Assembly: GCF_029227915.1 (NCBI RefSeq)
Contig: NC_079876.1
Span: 4,714,001-4,778,000 of the forward strand
Direction of reading: 5' to 3'
From: Hydractinia symbiolongicarpus
Lineage: Eukaryota; Cnidaria; Hydrozoa; Anthoathecata; Hydractiniidae
DNA: 64,000 bases
The notes beneath the pieces are model-generated. The model had not been told where the DNA came from and ran no database searches. It saw only the letters and a list, made by a program, of their open reading frames with translations. Position 1 is the first letter of the stretch, and every line of letters begins with the position of its first letter. Below are positions 44,101 to 52,946 of this stretch, piece by piece. The translations under genes were made by a program, and so were the position numbers.

Positions 44101-45170
44101 TACCACAGCGCCCAGTGTAATCGCTGAGTTTCAGAAATCATTTCATTTTAAGAAGAATGTTATTTCTTGGAGTCCAATTGTGTCACTATCACATTTATAA
44201 GGTCAAAGTCCATAATCAGTTCAATTAAATCCCACAGTCAATCGTTTCACTGTTAAAAGCCATACAACTTAGTAATACCGGAAAAATATTGCTAAATACA
44301 TGTTGGTACGAATATGTGACCCAACCGTTGAAACTCAAATGGACTGACACTGTTAAAAAGTCAATGAAATGTAGTTTTTGAAACTGTCGCTATTTCTTCA
44401 GCGCGCGATAACGGCTAGGATTCGTCCCACAGAAAATCTGACTTCTATATCTAATTTTTTAAATGAAGCGCTACCACAGCGCCCAGTGTAATCGCTGAGT
44501 TCCGGCAACCACGTCAAATTAAGAAGAATGTTATTTCTTGGAGTCCAATTGTCTCACTTTTAACATTTATAAGGTCACGGTCCAAAATCAGTTCAATTAT
44601 GTGCCACAGTCAATCGTTTCACTGTTAAAAGCCATGCAACCTAGTAATACCAGAAAAATATCGCTAAATACATGTTGGTACGAATATGTGACCCAACCGC
44701 TGCAAGTGAAACGGATTAACACCGTTAGAAAGTCAATGAAATGTAGTTTTTAAAACTGTCGCTATTTCTTCAGCGCGCGATAACTGATAGGATTGCTCCC
44801 ACAGAAAAGAACGACTTATTTATCTAAATTTTTAAATGAAGCGCTACCACAGCGCCCAGTGTAATCGCTGATTTGCGGTAATCACGTCAAATTAAGAAAA
44901 TGTTTTTTCTTGTAGTCCATTTGTGTCATCTATCACATTGATCATGTCACAGTCCAAAGTTAGTTCAATTAAGTCCCACAGTCAATCGTTTCACTGTTAA
45001 GAGCGATGCAACCTAGTAATATCAGATAAATATCGCTAAATATATGTTGGTACTAATATGTGAGCCAACCTTTGAAACTCAAACGGATTAACACCGTTAG
45101 AAAGTCAATGAAATGTAGTTCTTGAAACTGTCGCTATTTCTTCAGCGCGCGATAACGGCTAGGATTGGTC
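41150..45170 (+). repeat. Four-monomer then three-monomer amplification
   Basis: The CCACATTAAAAATTGAC monomer is at 41454, 42941 and 44056, giving spacings of 1487 (four monomers) and 1115 bp (three monomers). The subtypes after it (GAAAATCTGACTTCTATAT linker, then GAAAAGAACGACTT linker with GATAACTGATAGG) repeat in the same order three times. Only the first interval contains the extra hybrid monomer at about 42540-42900. Confidence 0.8.
42540..42910 (+). repeat. Hybrid satellite monomer
   Basis: The left part (CACATCAAAAATTGAC linker, GAAGCGCTACCACAGCGCCC) belongs to the subtype seen at 41454. The right part from about 42638 (GAGCTCCGGCAATCACG, GGTTTTCCTTGG, TTTGTTTCATT) carries the private variants of the monomer at about 41151. 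The crossover lies in the shared stretch around 42600-42640, exactly 1487 bp from its counterpart. This is as expected from an unequal exchange within a monomer. Confidence 0.75.
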
Positions 45171-46624
45171 CCACAGTAAAAAATGACTTTTTATCTTAAT
45201 TTTTATTTGAGACGCTACCACAGCGCCCAGTGTAATCGCTGTGTTTCAGCAATCATTTCATATTAAGAAGAATGTTATTTCTTGGAGTCCAATTCTCTCA
45301 CTTATCACATTCATCAGGTCACAGTCCATAGTTAGTTCAATTAAGTCCCACATTCAATCGTTTCACTGTTAAAAGCGATGCAACCTAGTAATAACAGATA
45401 AATATCGCTAAATACATGTTGGTACGAATATGTGACGCAACCGTTGTAACTGAAGCGGATTGATACCGTTAGAAAGTTAATGAAATGTAGCTCTTGAAAG
45501 TGTCGCTATTTCTTCAGGGCGCGATAACGGCTAGGATTGGTCCCACAGAAAAAAACGACTTATTTATCTAAATTTTTAAATAAAGCGCTACTACAACGCC
45601 CAGAGTAATAGCTGATTTCCGGCAATCACGTCATATTAAGAAGAATGTTTTTTCTTGGAGTCCATTTGTGTCATTTATCACATTGATCAGGTCACGGTCC
45701 AAAGTTAGTTCAATTAAGTCCCACAGTCAATCGTTTCACTGTTAAAAGCGATGCAACCTAGTAAAATCAGATAAATATCGCTAAATACATGTTGGTACGA
45801 AAATGTGACCCAACCGTTGAAACTCAAACGGACTGGCACCGTTAAAAAGTCAATGAAATGTAGTTTTTGAAACTGTTGCTATTTCTTCAGCGCGCGATAA
45901 CGGCTAGGATTAGTCCCACATTAAAAATTGACTTTTTATCTTAATTTTTAATTGAAGCGCTACCACAGCGCCCAGTGTAATCGCTGAGTTTTAGAAATCA
46001 TTTCATTTTAAGAAGAATGTTATTTCTTGGAGTCCAATTGTGTCACTATCACATTTATAAGGTCAAAGTCCATAATCAGTTCAATTAAATCCCACAGTCA
46101 ATCGTTTCACTGTTAAAAGCCATACAACTTAGTAATACCGGAAAAATATTGCTAAATACATGTTGGTACGAATATGAGACCCAACCGTTGAAACTCAAAC
46201 GGACTGACACTGTTAAAAAGCCAAAGAAATGTAGTTTTTGAAACTGTCGCTATTTCTTCAGCGCGCGATAACGGCCAGGATTTGTCCCACAGTTAAAAAT
46301 GACTTATTAATCTAAATTTTTAAATCAAGCGCTACCACAACGCCCAGTGTAATCGCTGATTTCCGGCAATCACGTCAAATTGAGAAGAATGTTTTTTCTT
46401 GGAGTCCATTTTTTGTGTCATTTATCACATTGATCAGGTCACGGTCCAAAATCAGTTCAATTATGTGCCACAGTCAATCGTATCACTGTTAAAAGCCATA
46501 CAACCTAGTAATATCAGAAAAATATCGCTAAATACATGTTGGTACGAATATGTGACCCAACCGTTGTAACTCAAACGGATTAACACCGTTAGAAAGTCAA
46601 TGAAATGTAGTTTTTGAAACTGTT

Positions 46625-46694
46625 GCTATATCTTCAGCGCGTGATAACGGATAAGATTGGTCCCACTGAAAAGAACGTAGTTTTTGAAACTGTC
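46625..46694 (+). repeat. 70-bp remnant satellite monomer (4 of 8)
   Basis: Same join, in array 2 shortly before element A. The copy has one private change, GGATAAGATTGG. Confidence 0.8.
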
Positions 46695-47074
46695 GCTATT
46701 TCTTCAGCGCGCAATAACGGATAGGATTGGTACCACAGAAAAAAACGACTTATTTATCTAAATTTTTAAATAAAGCGCTACTACAACGCCCAGTGTAATA
46801 GCTGATTTCCGGCAATCACGTCAAATTAAGAAGAATGTTTTTTCTTGGAGTCTATTTGTGTCATTTATCACATTGATCAGGTCACGGTCCAAAGTTAGTT
46901 CAATTAAGTCCCACAGTCAATCGTTTCACTGTTAAAAGCGATGCAACCTAGTAAAATCAGATAAATATCGCTAAATACATGTTGGTACGAAAATGTGACG
47001 AAACCGTTGAAACTCAAACGGACTGACACCGTTAAAAAGTCAATGAAATGTAGTTTTTGAAACTGTAGCTATTT

Positions 47075-47084
47075 TTGCGGAGAG
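47075..47084 (+). repeat. Left terminal inverted repeat, element A
   Basis: TTGCGGAGAG, the exact reverse complement of CTCTCCGCAA at 49935-49944. One arm is terminal and the other subterminal, so the ends are asymmetric. Confidence 0.7.
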
Positions 47085-47091
47085 AAGCGGA

Positions 47092-47107
47092 GTGCGCGCC
47101 AGCGCAC
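47092..47107 (+). other. GC-rich terminal hairpin, element A
   Basis: GTGCGC, loop GCCA, GCGCAC: a perfect 6-bp stem. Compared with B and I, the second pair is T-A where they have G-C, a two-sided change that keeps the stem. Confidence 0.75.
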
Positions 47108-47559
47108 GGAGCGTAGCGGAGCCCATTTCCTCATTAAATAAGCCAAATATAAGGGACGGAGGAGAGTGTATAGGATTTCCGCACGTATACATCAAAATTT
47201 AAATTTTCGTAGGACGTTTTTCGACTGGGTTGCCCCGTAATTTTTCTGGTTATTTTTTCGTAAATTTCAGATTGAGCGAGTATATACGGCGATGGAGTGC
47301 TTTTGTTTATTTAAAGATCTCCTAGCGGGAACTTCCAGTTGAGACTAAGTTAGTTCTAACCACGTGATTCATAAGTCACTTTGACTAATATCACGTGACT
47401 TTTTCTCGGATAACATAGCGCCTCAAACTCAAACTTTCGTTAATCTAAGCTATATCGAAACTTCTGGAAGGTTATTTTCAAGAAAACGAAGAAAGGGTAT
47501 GTTTAGCTCGCTAGTATATCACTATTTTTTACATGTAATGAACCCATTCTTATTCTCAC

Positions 47560-47860
47560 TCACACCTAAAGCTAGCTAGCTTAAAACTACAGATTTAGAT
47601 AGAATAATAATAGAACTTAGATAGCATATAGCTAGCTAGATAGTATAAAAAAGAGCAAACAGTACCTATGGTTAGCACAAAACTAGCTACAAGGCTAGCA
47701 TAAAATTAACTACTTAGTTGGGGTAAAACTACCAATGTATCTAGCATAAAATTAGCTATTTTAGCTGGCATTAAATCAGCAAAATAGCTTGCTAATAGAA
47801 ATATTCTTTCAGACAGATTTTCTAGCTATAGCTAGCTAGCTTTACATATACTACACAGTG
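47560..47860 (+). repeat. TAGCTAGC-rich degenerate tandem, element A
   Basis: Counterpart of the stretch in element I, with several internal gains and losses of the GCATAAAAYTAGCTA-like unit. No gene seen. Confidence 0.6.
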
Positions 47861-47912
47861 AGTGAGATAATTCTACACTGTAGCGTAGGAATGCACCATC
47901 ACATAGCTGGTT

Positions 47913-48171
47913 CTAGCTACAATCGTCCATACAATTTGTTGTCTTTGGCAATTTTATACCAAAGATTAAGAACCAAAAAGTTTAGCAAAGTCAGCAAAAG
48001 AACATAGCTAGCTAGATAATTTGCAGATAGTGTGTTATGTTCTCACTCATGATCAATGTTTATATAAAGGTATGTCACATGTAATTGTTTACGTTGCTTA
48101 GCCATTAAAGGGCAGTTTTTAACATTGAGGGGAAATGGGAGAGCCATCTTTTCGTGGACGATTGTAGCTAG
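47913..48171 (+). repeat. Inverted-repeat block in element A
   Basis: CTAGCTACAATCGTCCA (47913-47929) and its exact inverse (48155-48171) enclose about 225 bp. The loop is longer than in I and B because of extra sequence around 47930-48010. Confidence 0.6.
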
Positions 48172-48233
48172 CTATATATATTGTACACACATCTGGAAAT
48201 AAACTTTTTTAACCCTGCCGGTGAGCATACATC

Positions 48234-48493
48234 ATGAGGCTCAAGTTACAGAAACGAAAATTATTTCAATATATTACTGAGGCTTTTTAAATTCTGAAAA
48301 GCGGTTCTCGTGCAATCGTCAACATGTTTTGAAAATCTTCAAATATATTCATTATATATATATTTCTTATTTAATTTCCTTATATGTATATATACAAATA
48401 ATGTCTTGATATATAATTTCTTTTTCTGTAACTTGACCTGAACTTTACACCAATGCTGGATATCATGTTTAAGTCCAGCTCTAGCGCTCTGTG
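48234..48493 (+). other. AT-rich unique part of element A
   Basis: Between the shared left half and the SINE-like unit; short TATATA runs. The start (to about 48285) matches the border of the (TATC)n tract in element I. Nothing else recognised. Confidence 0.4.
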
Positions 48494-48712
48494 GCGCCGT
48501 AGATTAGTGGTTATAGCTCTTGTACTCTGTGCGGGAGACCGGGGTTCGATTCCTCTTGACGGCGATTCAACATGGGCGAGTGAATGTTACCATAGCCCCG
48601 GGTTAACCCAAGCCATGTGAGGGAAATTGGGAAGATGGCACACTGTGTGGGCCGTTGGATGTTGCCGGGAGTTGTCTAATAGAGCGCGGGCTCTAATTGG
48701 GTCTGCGTAGGC
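48494..48712 (+). mobile_element. tRNA-derived SINE-like unit inserted in element A
   Basis: The head (48494-48565) resembles a tRNA: GCGCCGT and ACGGCGA pair over six positions, an A-box-like TAGATTAGTGG follows, and GGTTCGATTCC is a perfect B box. The D, anticodon and T stems are degenerate. The body to about 48712 is GC-richer than its surroundings (for example GCCCCGGGTTAACCC, GAGCGCGGGCTCT) and is absent from elements B and I. From about 48713 the sequence again aligns with element I. I could not delimit the right end exactly, saw no clear target duplication, and did not assign a SINE family. Confidence 0.5.
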
Positions 48713-48865
48713 ACAGTTTACAATTTATATTAATTGGTCCACCAAGCGTTTAACACAGTTACTTGACCAGCATTTCTCAAAAGGTTAATTAACTAGGCTG
48801 TGTGCTGTAAATTCCTAAGTGTATATAATATTCACCTGTAAAGTTTCGTATATATATATATTTAT

Positions 48866-48933
48866 GCCCTGCTGGTCTAATGGCTATGACACTCATGCAA
48901 ATGAGAGATTCAGGTTCAAATCCTGGACAGGGC
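48866..48933 (+). tRNA. tRNA-like module in element A
   Basis: Same 68-nt unit as in element I, with one change in the T stem (TCAGG for CCAGG). B box GGTTCAAATCC and the GCAA-capped 5-bp hairpin are intact. It is followed by TAGGAAAAACATAATTATC, shared with the other copies. Confidence 0.6.
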
Positions 48934-49560
48934 TAGGAAAAACATAATTATCTTGCACCTACAACAACCAGGTATTCATATATGATATTAGCTATATATT
49001 GAGTATAATAGGTAATCTTTGAGTTGTAGAGGGGGGAGTTACATACATTCATCACTTTAATTTATAGAGCCCACAAATGCTTTGTTTTTGTAATAGATCT
49101 GTCACTTTTTGTTAAAAAGTTTTGTGTTGATGAACCTGGTAGGCACAAGAAACCAAAAAAGACTTTTTTACTAAAAAATAATGCTTTTCTAGTTGACTTC
49201 TCTAATCATTTCTCTACCTTGACTTTTTAATGTTGTTAGAGTTAGTAAAAATCCATATTCTCAAATTCATTTGAACCAAGTTGACTTTTAATCTCAAATT
49301 TATCAATATATACATGATTTTTTTGTCATTATGACCAATTGTTTAAATTCTTATATTGGCACATAATTCTGCTAAGGTGATTCACTCTATATTGATCTTG
49401 TAACAAATTTAATGCCATTTTTTAGGTATTGAACTTGAACTATTTGTACCTCAATATGTTCTCTACTCCTAGACTAATATGATACATAGCTTAGACATAT
49501 TGAGTATACGTAATCTTTGAGTTGTATGGGAGAAGAGTTTCTATTAGGGTGGCTGCCCCT
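48934..49560 (+). other. AT-rich part after the tRNA-like module, element A
   Basis: No gene. It is bounded by two copies of a GAGTATA...GTAATCTTTGAGTTGTA motif (about 49001-49027 and 49500-49524), also found in B and I. Part is the direct repeat at 49167-49457. Confidence 0.5.
49167..49457 (+). repeat. Direct repeat shared by A and B (copy in A)
   Basis: About 290 bp starting TTTACTAAAAAATAATGC, nearly identical to 52390-52679 (one T-run difference and one substitution seen). AT-rich, with no gene. Confidence 0.85.
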
Positions 49561-49744
49561 ACCCTGCCGTTCCTTTGCCTTGCCAGCACTTACGTGTCCT
49601 AACTAATGCAAAGACATGTAAAAAGACCATTAGCTTCCTAACTAAAGTTAGTGAGCTTAAAACTAAATTAGCTGGCTAGTATAAAAGTAGCTGAAAAAAA
49701 GAATTGTTCTTGACAGGCTCATATCTTTTGGCTACACATATTAT

Positions 49745-49933
49745 ACTGAGTCAACAAATTGCCTTGCTGATTCCTCTTCCTGTTTCCTTGCCTGCCTTTG
49801 CCGTGCCCTTTCCTTGCTACCCCTGTCCTACCCCTGTCTTGCCTACCCCTGCCTTGCTGATTCCTCTTCCTGTTTCCTTGCCTGCCTTTGCCGTGCCCTT
49901 TCCTTGCCGTGCTTAATGCCTTTGCCTTGGCAA
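49745..49933 (+). repeat. C/T-rich minisatellite, right part of element A
   Basis: Contains two copies of a 90-bp unit starting GCCTTGCTGATTCCTCTTCC at 49761 and 49851, built from CCTTGCC-like words. The sequence before it (49560-49744) is AT-rich and unique to A. Confidence 0.8.
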
Positions 49934-49934
49934 C

Positions 49935-49944
49935 CTCTCCGCAA
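49935..49944 (+). repeat. Right subterminal inverted repeat, element A
   Basis: CTCTCCGCAA, 15 nt before the A end. It is preceded by the short hairpin TTGCCTTGGCAA (49922-49933). Confidence 0.7.
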
Positions 49945-49959
49945 CACTTTCTATACTGG

Positions 49960-49969
49960 TTGCGGAGAG
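49960..49969 (+). repeat. Left terminal inverted repeat, element B
   Basis: TTGCGGAGAG directly after the CTGG end of A. This junction fixes the unit boundary: a single TT lies between end and start. Confidence 0.7.
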
Positions 49970-49976
49970 AAGCGGA

Positions 49977-49992
49977 GGGCGCGTCAGCGCCC
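49977..49992 (+). other. GC-rich terminal hairpin, element B
   Basis: GGGCGC, loop GTCA, GCGCCC: a perfect 6-bp stem at the same distance from the element start as in A. Confidence 0.75.
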
Positions 49993-50469
49993 GGAGCGTA
50001 GCGGAGCCCATTTCCTCATTAAATAAGCCAAATATAAGGGACGGAGGAGAGTGTATAGGATTTCCGCACGTATACATCAAAATTTTCAATTTTCGTCAAC
50101 TTTTTTGACTGGGTTGCCCAGTAGCTTACTGTGGTCATTTTCCCCGTAAATTTATGATTCAGCGAGACAAAATCTAATGTACGGCGATGGAGTTCTTTTG
50201 TTATTTTTAAAGATGGGCTAGTGGGGATTTCCAGTTGAGATTAAGTTAGCTTTAGCCATGTGATACATGGTCACTTCGACTAATATCATGTGACTTTTTC
50301 TCGGATAACATAGCCCCTCAAACTCAAACTTCTGTTAATCTAAGCTAGCTATATCGCAGCCGACGGAGGAAGGGCTTGTTCATGAAAACGAAGAAAGGGT
50401 ATGTTTAGCTCGCTAGTATATCACTATTTTTTACATGTAATGAACCCATTCTTATTCTCACTCACACCT

Positions 50470-50770
50470 AAAGCTAGCTAGCTTAAAACTACAGATTTAG
50501 ATAGAATAATAATAGAACTTAGATAGCATTTACCTACCTAGCTACTGTAAGAGTTATCTAGCATAAAAACCAACAAACAATGCCATATAGCTAGCATAAA
50601 ACTAGCTACAAAGCTTGCATAAAATTAACTACTTAGCTGGGATAGAACTACCCATGTAGCTAGCAATAAATTGCTATTTTTGCTGGCATAAAATCAGCAA
50701 CATAGCTAGCATAGAAAAATTCTTTGAGAAAGATTTTCTGCCTATCCTCTAGCTAGCTATTATACATATA
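50470..50770 (+). repeat. TAGCTAGC-rich degenerate tandem, element B
   Basis: Counterpart in B; closer to element I than to A in the CTACCCATGTAGCTAGC region. Confidence 0.6.
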
Positions 50771-50829
50771 TACTACACAGTGAGTGAGATAATTCTACTC
50801 TGTAGGAATGTCCCATCATACAGCTTGTT

Positions 50830-51027
50830 CTAGCTACAATCGTCCACAAAATGGCCAAACATAGCCAGCTAGATATTTTGCAGATAGTACGTTCTGTTCT
50901 CACTCGTGATCAATGTTTATATACAGCTATGTCACGTGTAATTGTTTACGTTGCTTAGCCACAAAAGGGCAGTTCTTAACATTAAGGGGGAATAGACAGC
51001 TATATTTTCGTGGACGATTGTAGCTAG
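50830..51027 (+). repeat. Inverted-repeat block in element B
   Basis: CTAGCTACAATCGTCCAC (50830-50847) and its exact inverse (51010-51027) enclose about 162 bp. Confidence 0.6.
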
Positions 51028-51065
51028 CTATATATATTGTACACACGTCAGGAAATAAACTTTTC

Positions 51066-51240
51066 CCATTAAATATTGCAGTTTTTTTTTTGCTTTAAGA
51101 GGGTAAAAACAGGTTATAAACTGTATTTTTATTTTTAAATGTTACAAAATTTTCCACAAAGTAAAATTGTTTTAGGTGCGTAGGATAACAACAGCTTGTT
51201 AACTGTCTGTTTGTTTGAACCGAAGTTAGGATATATAAGA
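51066..51240 (+). other. Part of element B shared with element I but not A
   Basis: TTTTCCCATTAAATATTGCA and GTAAAAACAGGTT have counterparts on the minus strand at about 36200-36290 of element I. So I and B keep an ancestral middle part that A lost or had replaced. Confidence 0.5.
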
Positions 51241-51275
51241 TGCACATGTAAAGTTTTTCATATATATATATTCAT

Positions 51276-51343
51276 GCCCTGTTGGTCTAATGGCTATGAC
51301 ACTCATGCAAATGAGAGATCCAGGTTCAAATTCTGGACAGGGC
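51276..51343 (+). tRNA. tRNA-like module in element B
   Basis: Same unit. The acceptor side reads GCCCTGT (which pairs with ACAGGGC over all seven positions), the B box is altered to GGTTCAAATTC, and the GCAA-capped hairpin is unchanged. Confidence 0.6.
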
Positions 51344-51899
51344 TAGGAAAAATATAATTATCTTGCATCTACAACAAGCAGGTATTCATAAGTATATGAT
51401 ATTAGCTATATTGAGTATAATAGGTAATCTTTTGAGTCGTAGGGGGGGGGGGGAATTGTGTACATTTATCACTTTCATTTATAGAGCCCAAAATGCTTTG
51501 TTTTTGTAATAGATCTATCACTTTATGGTAAAAAGTTTTGTGGTGATAAACCTGCTAGGCACAAGAAACCAAAAAAGGTGTTTTTTACTAAACTTTTTTG
51601 CCTTTCTCGTGGACTACTCTGATTATTTCTCATTCTTGACTTTTTAATGTTGTTGTCATGGAACCAAGGTAATTTTTAATCCCAGATTGATCAAAGAATG
51701 ATAGTTTTTTCGGCGTTATGACCGATTGTTTAAATACTTGTATTGGCACATAATTCTGCTAATATGATTCACTTTATATTGACCTGATTTAAATTTGAGA
51801 CCTTTTTTATGAGCTATTTAATTTGAAATATTTGCACCTCAATATGTTCTAAACTCCTGGTATACATAATCTTTCAGTTCTAGGGGAGAGATTTTCTAT
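51344..51899 (+). other. AT-rich part after the tRNA-like module, element B
   Basis: No gene. It is a diverged counterpart of the same part of A, with a run of 12 G at 51442-51453. Confidence 0.5.
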
Positions 51900-52389
51900 T
51901 GAAGTGCCTGCCCCTGCCGTTCCCTGGCCTTGCCATCGCTGACCGTTCCTTTGCCTACACTTCCTATGCCTTTTCTGGTGCCTGCCTACTATGCCCTTGC
52001 CTCCCATGCCTTGCTTTATCTTGCCTACCCCTGCCTTGCTGATTCCTCTTCCTGTTTCCTTGCCTGCCTTTGCCGTGCCCTTTCCTTGCCGTGTTTAATG
52101 CCTTTGCCTTGGCAACCTCTCCGCAACACTTTCTATATTGATCTACTAAAGTCATGCACCCCTGCCTTGCCGTTCCATTGCTTTGCCAGCACTGACCGTG
52201 CCTTTCTTTGCCTACCCTTCCTATGCCTTTTCTGGTGCCTGCCTACTATGTCCTTGCCTGTGGCTCCCATGCCTTGCCTACCCCTGCCTTCCTGATTCCT
52301 CTTCCTATTTCCTTGCCTGCCTTTGCCCTTTCCTTGCCGTGCTTAATGCCTTTGCCTTGGCAACCTCTCCGCAACACTTTCTATATTGA
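51900..52389 (+). repeat. C/T-rich minisatellite with two element termini, element B
   Basis: Two consecutive units of about 240-250 bp. Each ends with GCCTTGGCAACC, CTCTCCGCAA and CACTTTCTATATTGA, giving complete right ends at 52141 and 52389. The second unit resembles the end of element I. Confidence 0.8.
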
Positions 52390-52679
52390 TTTACTAAAAA
52401 ATAATGCTTTTCTAGTTGACTTCTCTAATCATTTCTCTACCTTGACTTTTTAATGTTGTTAGAGTTAGTAAAAATCCATATTCTCAAATTCATTTGAACC
52501 AAGTTGACTTTTAATCTCAAATTTATCAATATATACATGATTTTTTTGTCATTATGACCAATTGTTTAAATTCTTATATTGGCACATAATTCTGCTAAGA
52601 TGATTCACTCTATATTGATCTTGTAACAAATTTAATGCCATTTTTAGGTATTGAACTTGAACTATTTGTACCTCAATAT
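52390..52679 (+). repeat. Direct repeat shared by A and B (copy in B)
   Basis: Follows immediately after a complete element terminus (CTATATTGA at 52389). The join falls on the T run that precedes ACTAAAAAATAATGC in A, so it resembles the element-to-T-run joins seen in the satellite. Confidence 0.85.
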
Positions 52680-52689
52680 AATACACCCT

Positions 52690-52936
52690 TACTCTTCCTT
52701 TGCCGTTTCTGGTGCCTGCCTACTGTACCCTTGCCTGTGCCTCCCATGCCTTGCCTACCCCTGCCTTGCTGATTCCTCTTCCTGTTTCCTTGCCTGCCTT
52801 TGCCGTGCCCTTTCCTTGCTACCCCTGTCCTACCCTTGTCTTGCCTACCCCTGCCTTGCTGATTCCTCTTCCTGTTTCCTTCCCTGCCTTTGCCGTGCCC
52901 TTTCCTTGCCGTGCTTAATGCCTTTGCCTTGGCAAC
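52690..52936 (+). repeat. C/T-rich minisatellite before the true end of element B
   Basis: Two copies of the same 90-bp unit as in A, starting at 52763 and 52853. Leads into the last terminus at 52961. Confidence 0.8.
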
Positions 52937-52946
52937 CTCTCCGCAA
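52937..52946 (+). repeat. Right subterminal inverted repeat, element B
   Basis: CTCTCCGCAA, again 15 nt from the end and again preceded by TTGCCTTGGCAA (52924-52935). Confidence 0.7.

Larger units (their letters stand above)
40264..47074 (+). repeat. 372-bp satellite, array 2 (about 18 monomers)
   Basis: Same satellite, orientation and phase as array 1. The partial monomer ending at 35032 (CCGTTAA) and the one starting at 40264 (AAAGTCAATG) join into one normal monomer, so element I simply split the array. Subfamily order just after the insertion matches that at 31.3-33 kb. The array ends at GCTATTT, where element A begins. Confidence 0.97.
47075..49959 (+). mobile_element. Element A: Helentron-like element, first of a tandem pair
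   Basis: A 2,885-bp element, TTGCGGAGAG at the left end (47075-47084) and CTCTCCGCAA at 49935-49944, followed by 15 nt ending CTATACTGG. The satellite to its left stops at GCTATTT inside the T run of GCTATTTTTTCAGCG. Contents in order: GC-rich hairpin, a conserved 5' unique part, TAGCTAGC-rich part, inverted-repeat block, an inserted SINE-like unit (48494-48712), tRNA-like module, AT-rich part and C/T minisatellite. It is joined directly to element B without satellite in between. No open frame that could encode a Rep/helicase was found, so it would rely on enzymes encoded elsewhere. Confidence 0.65.
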
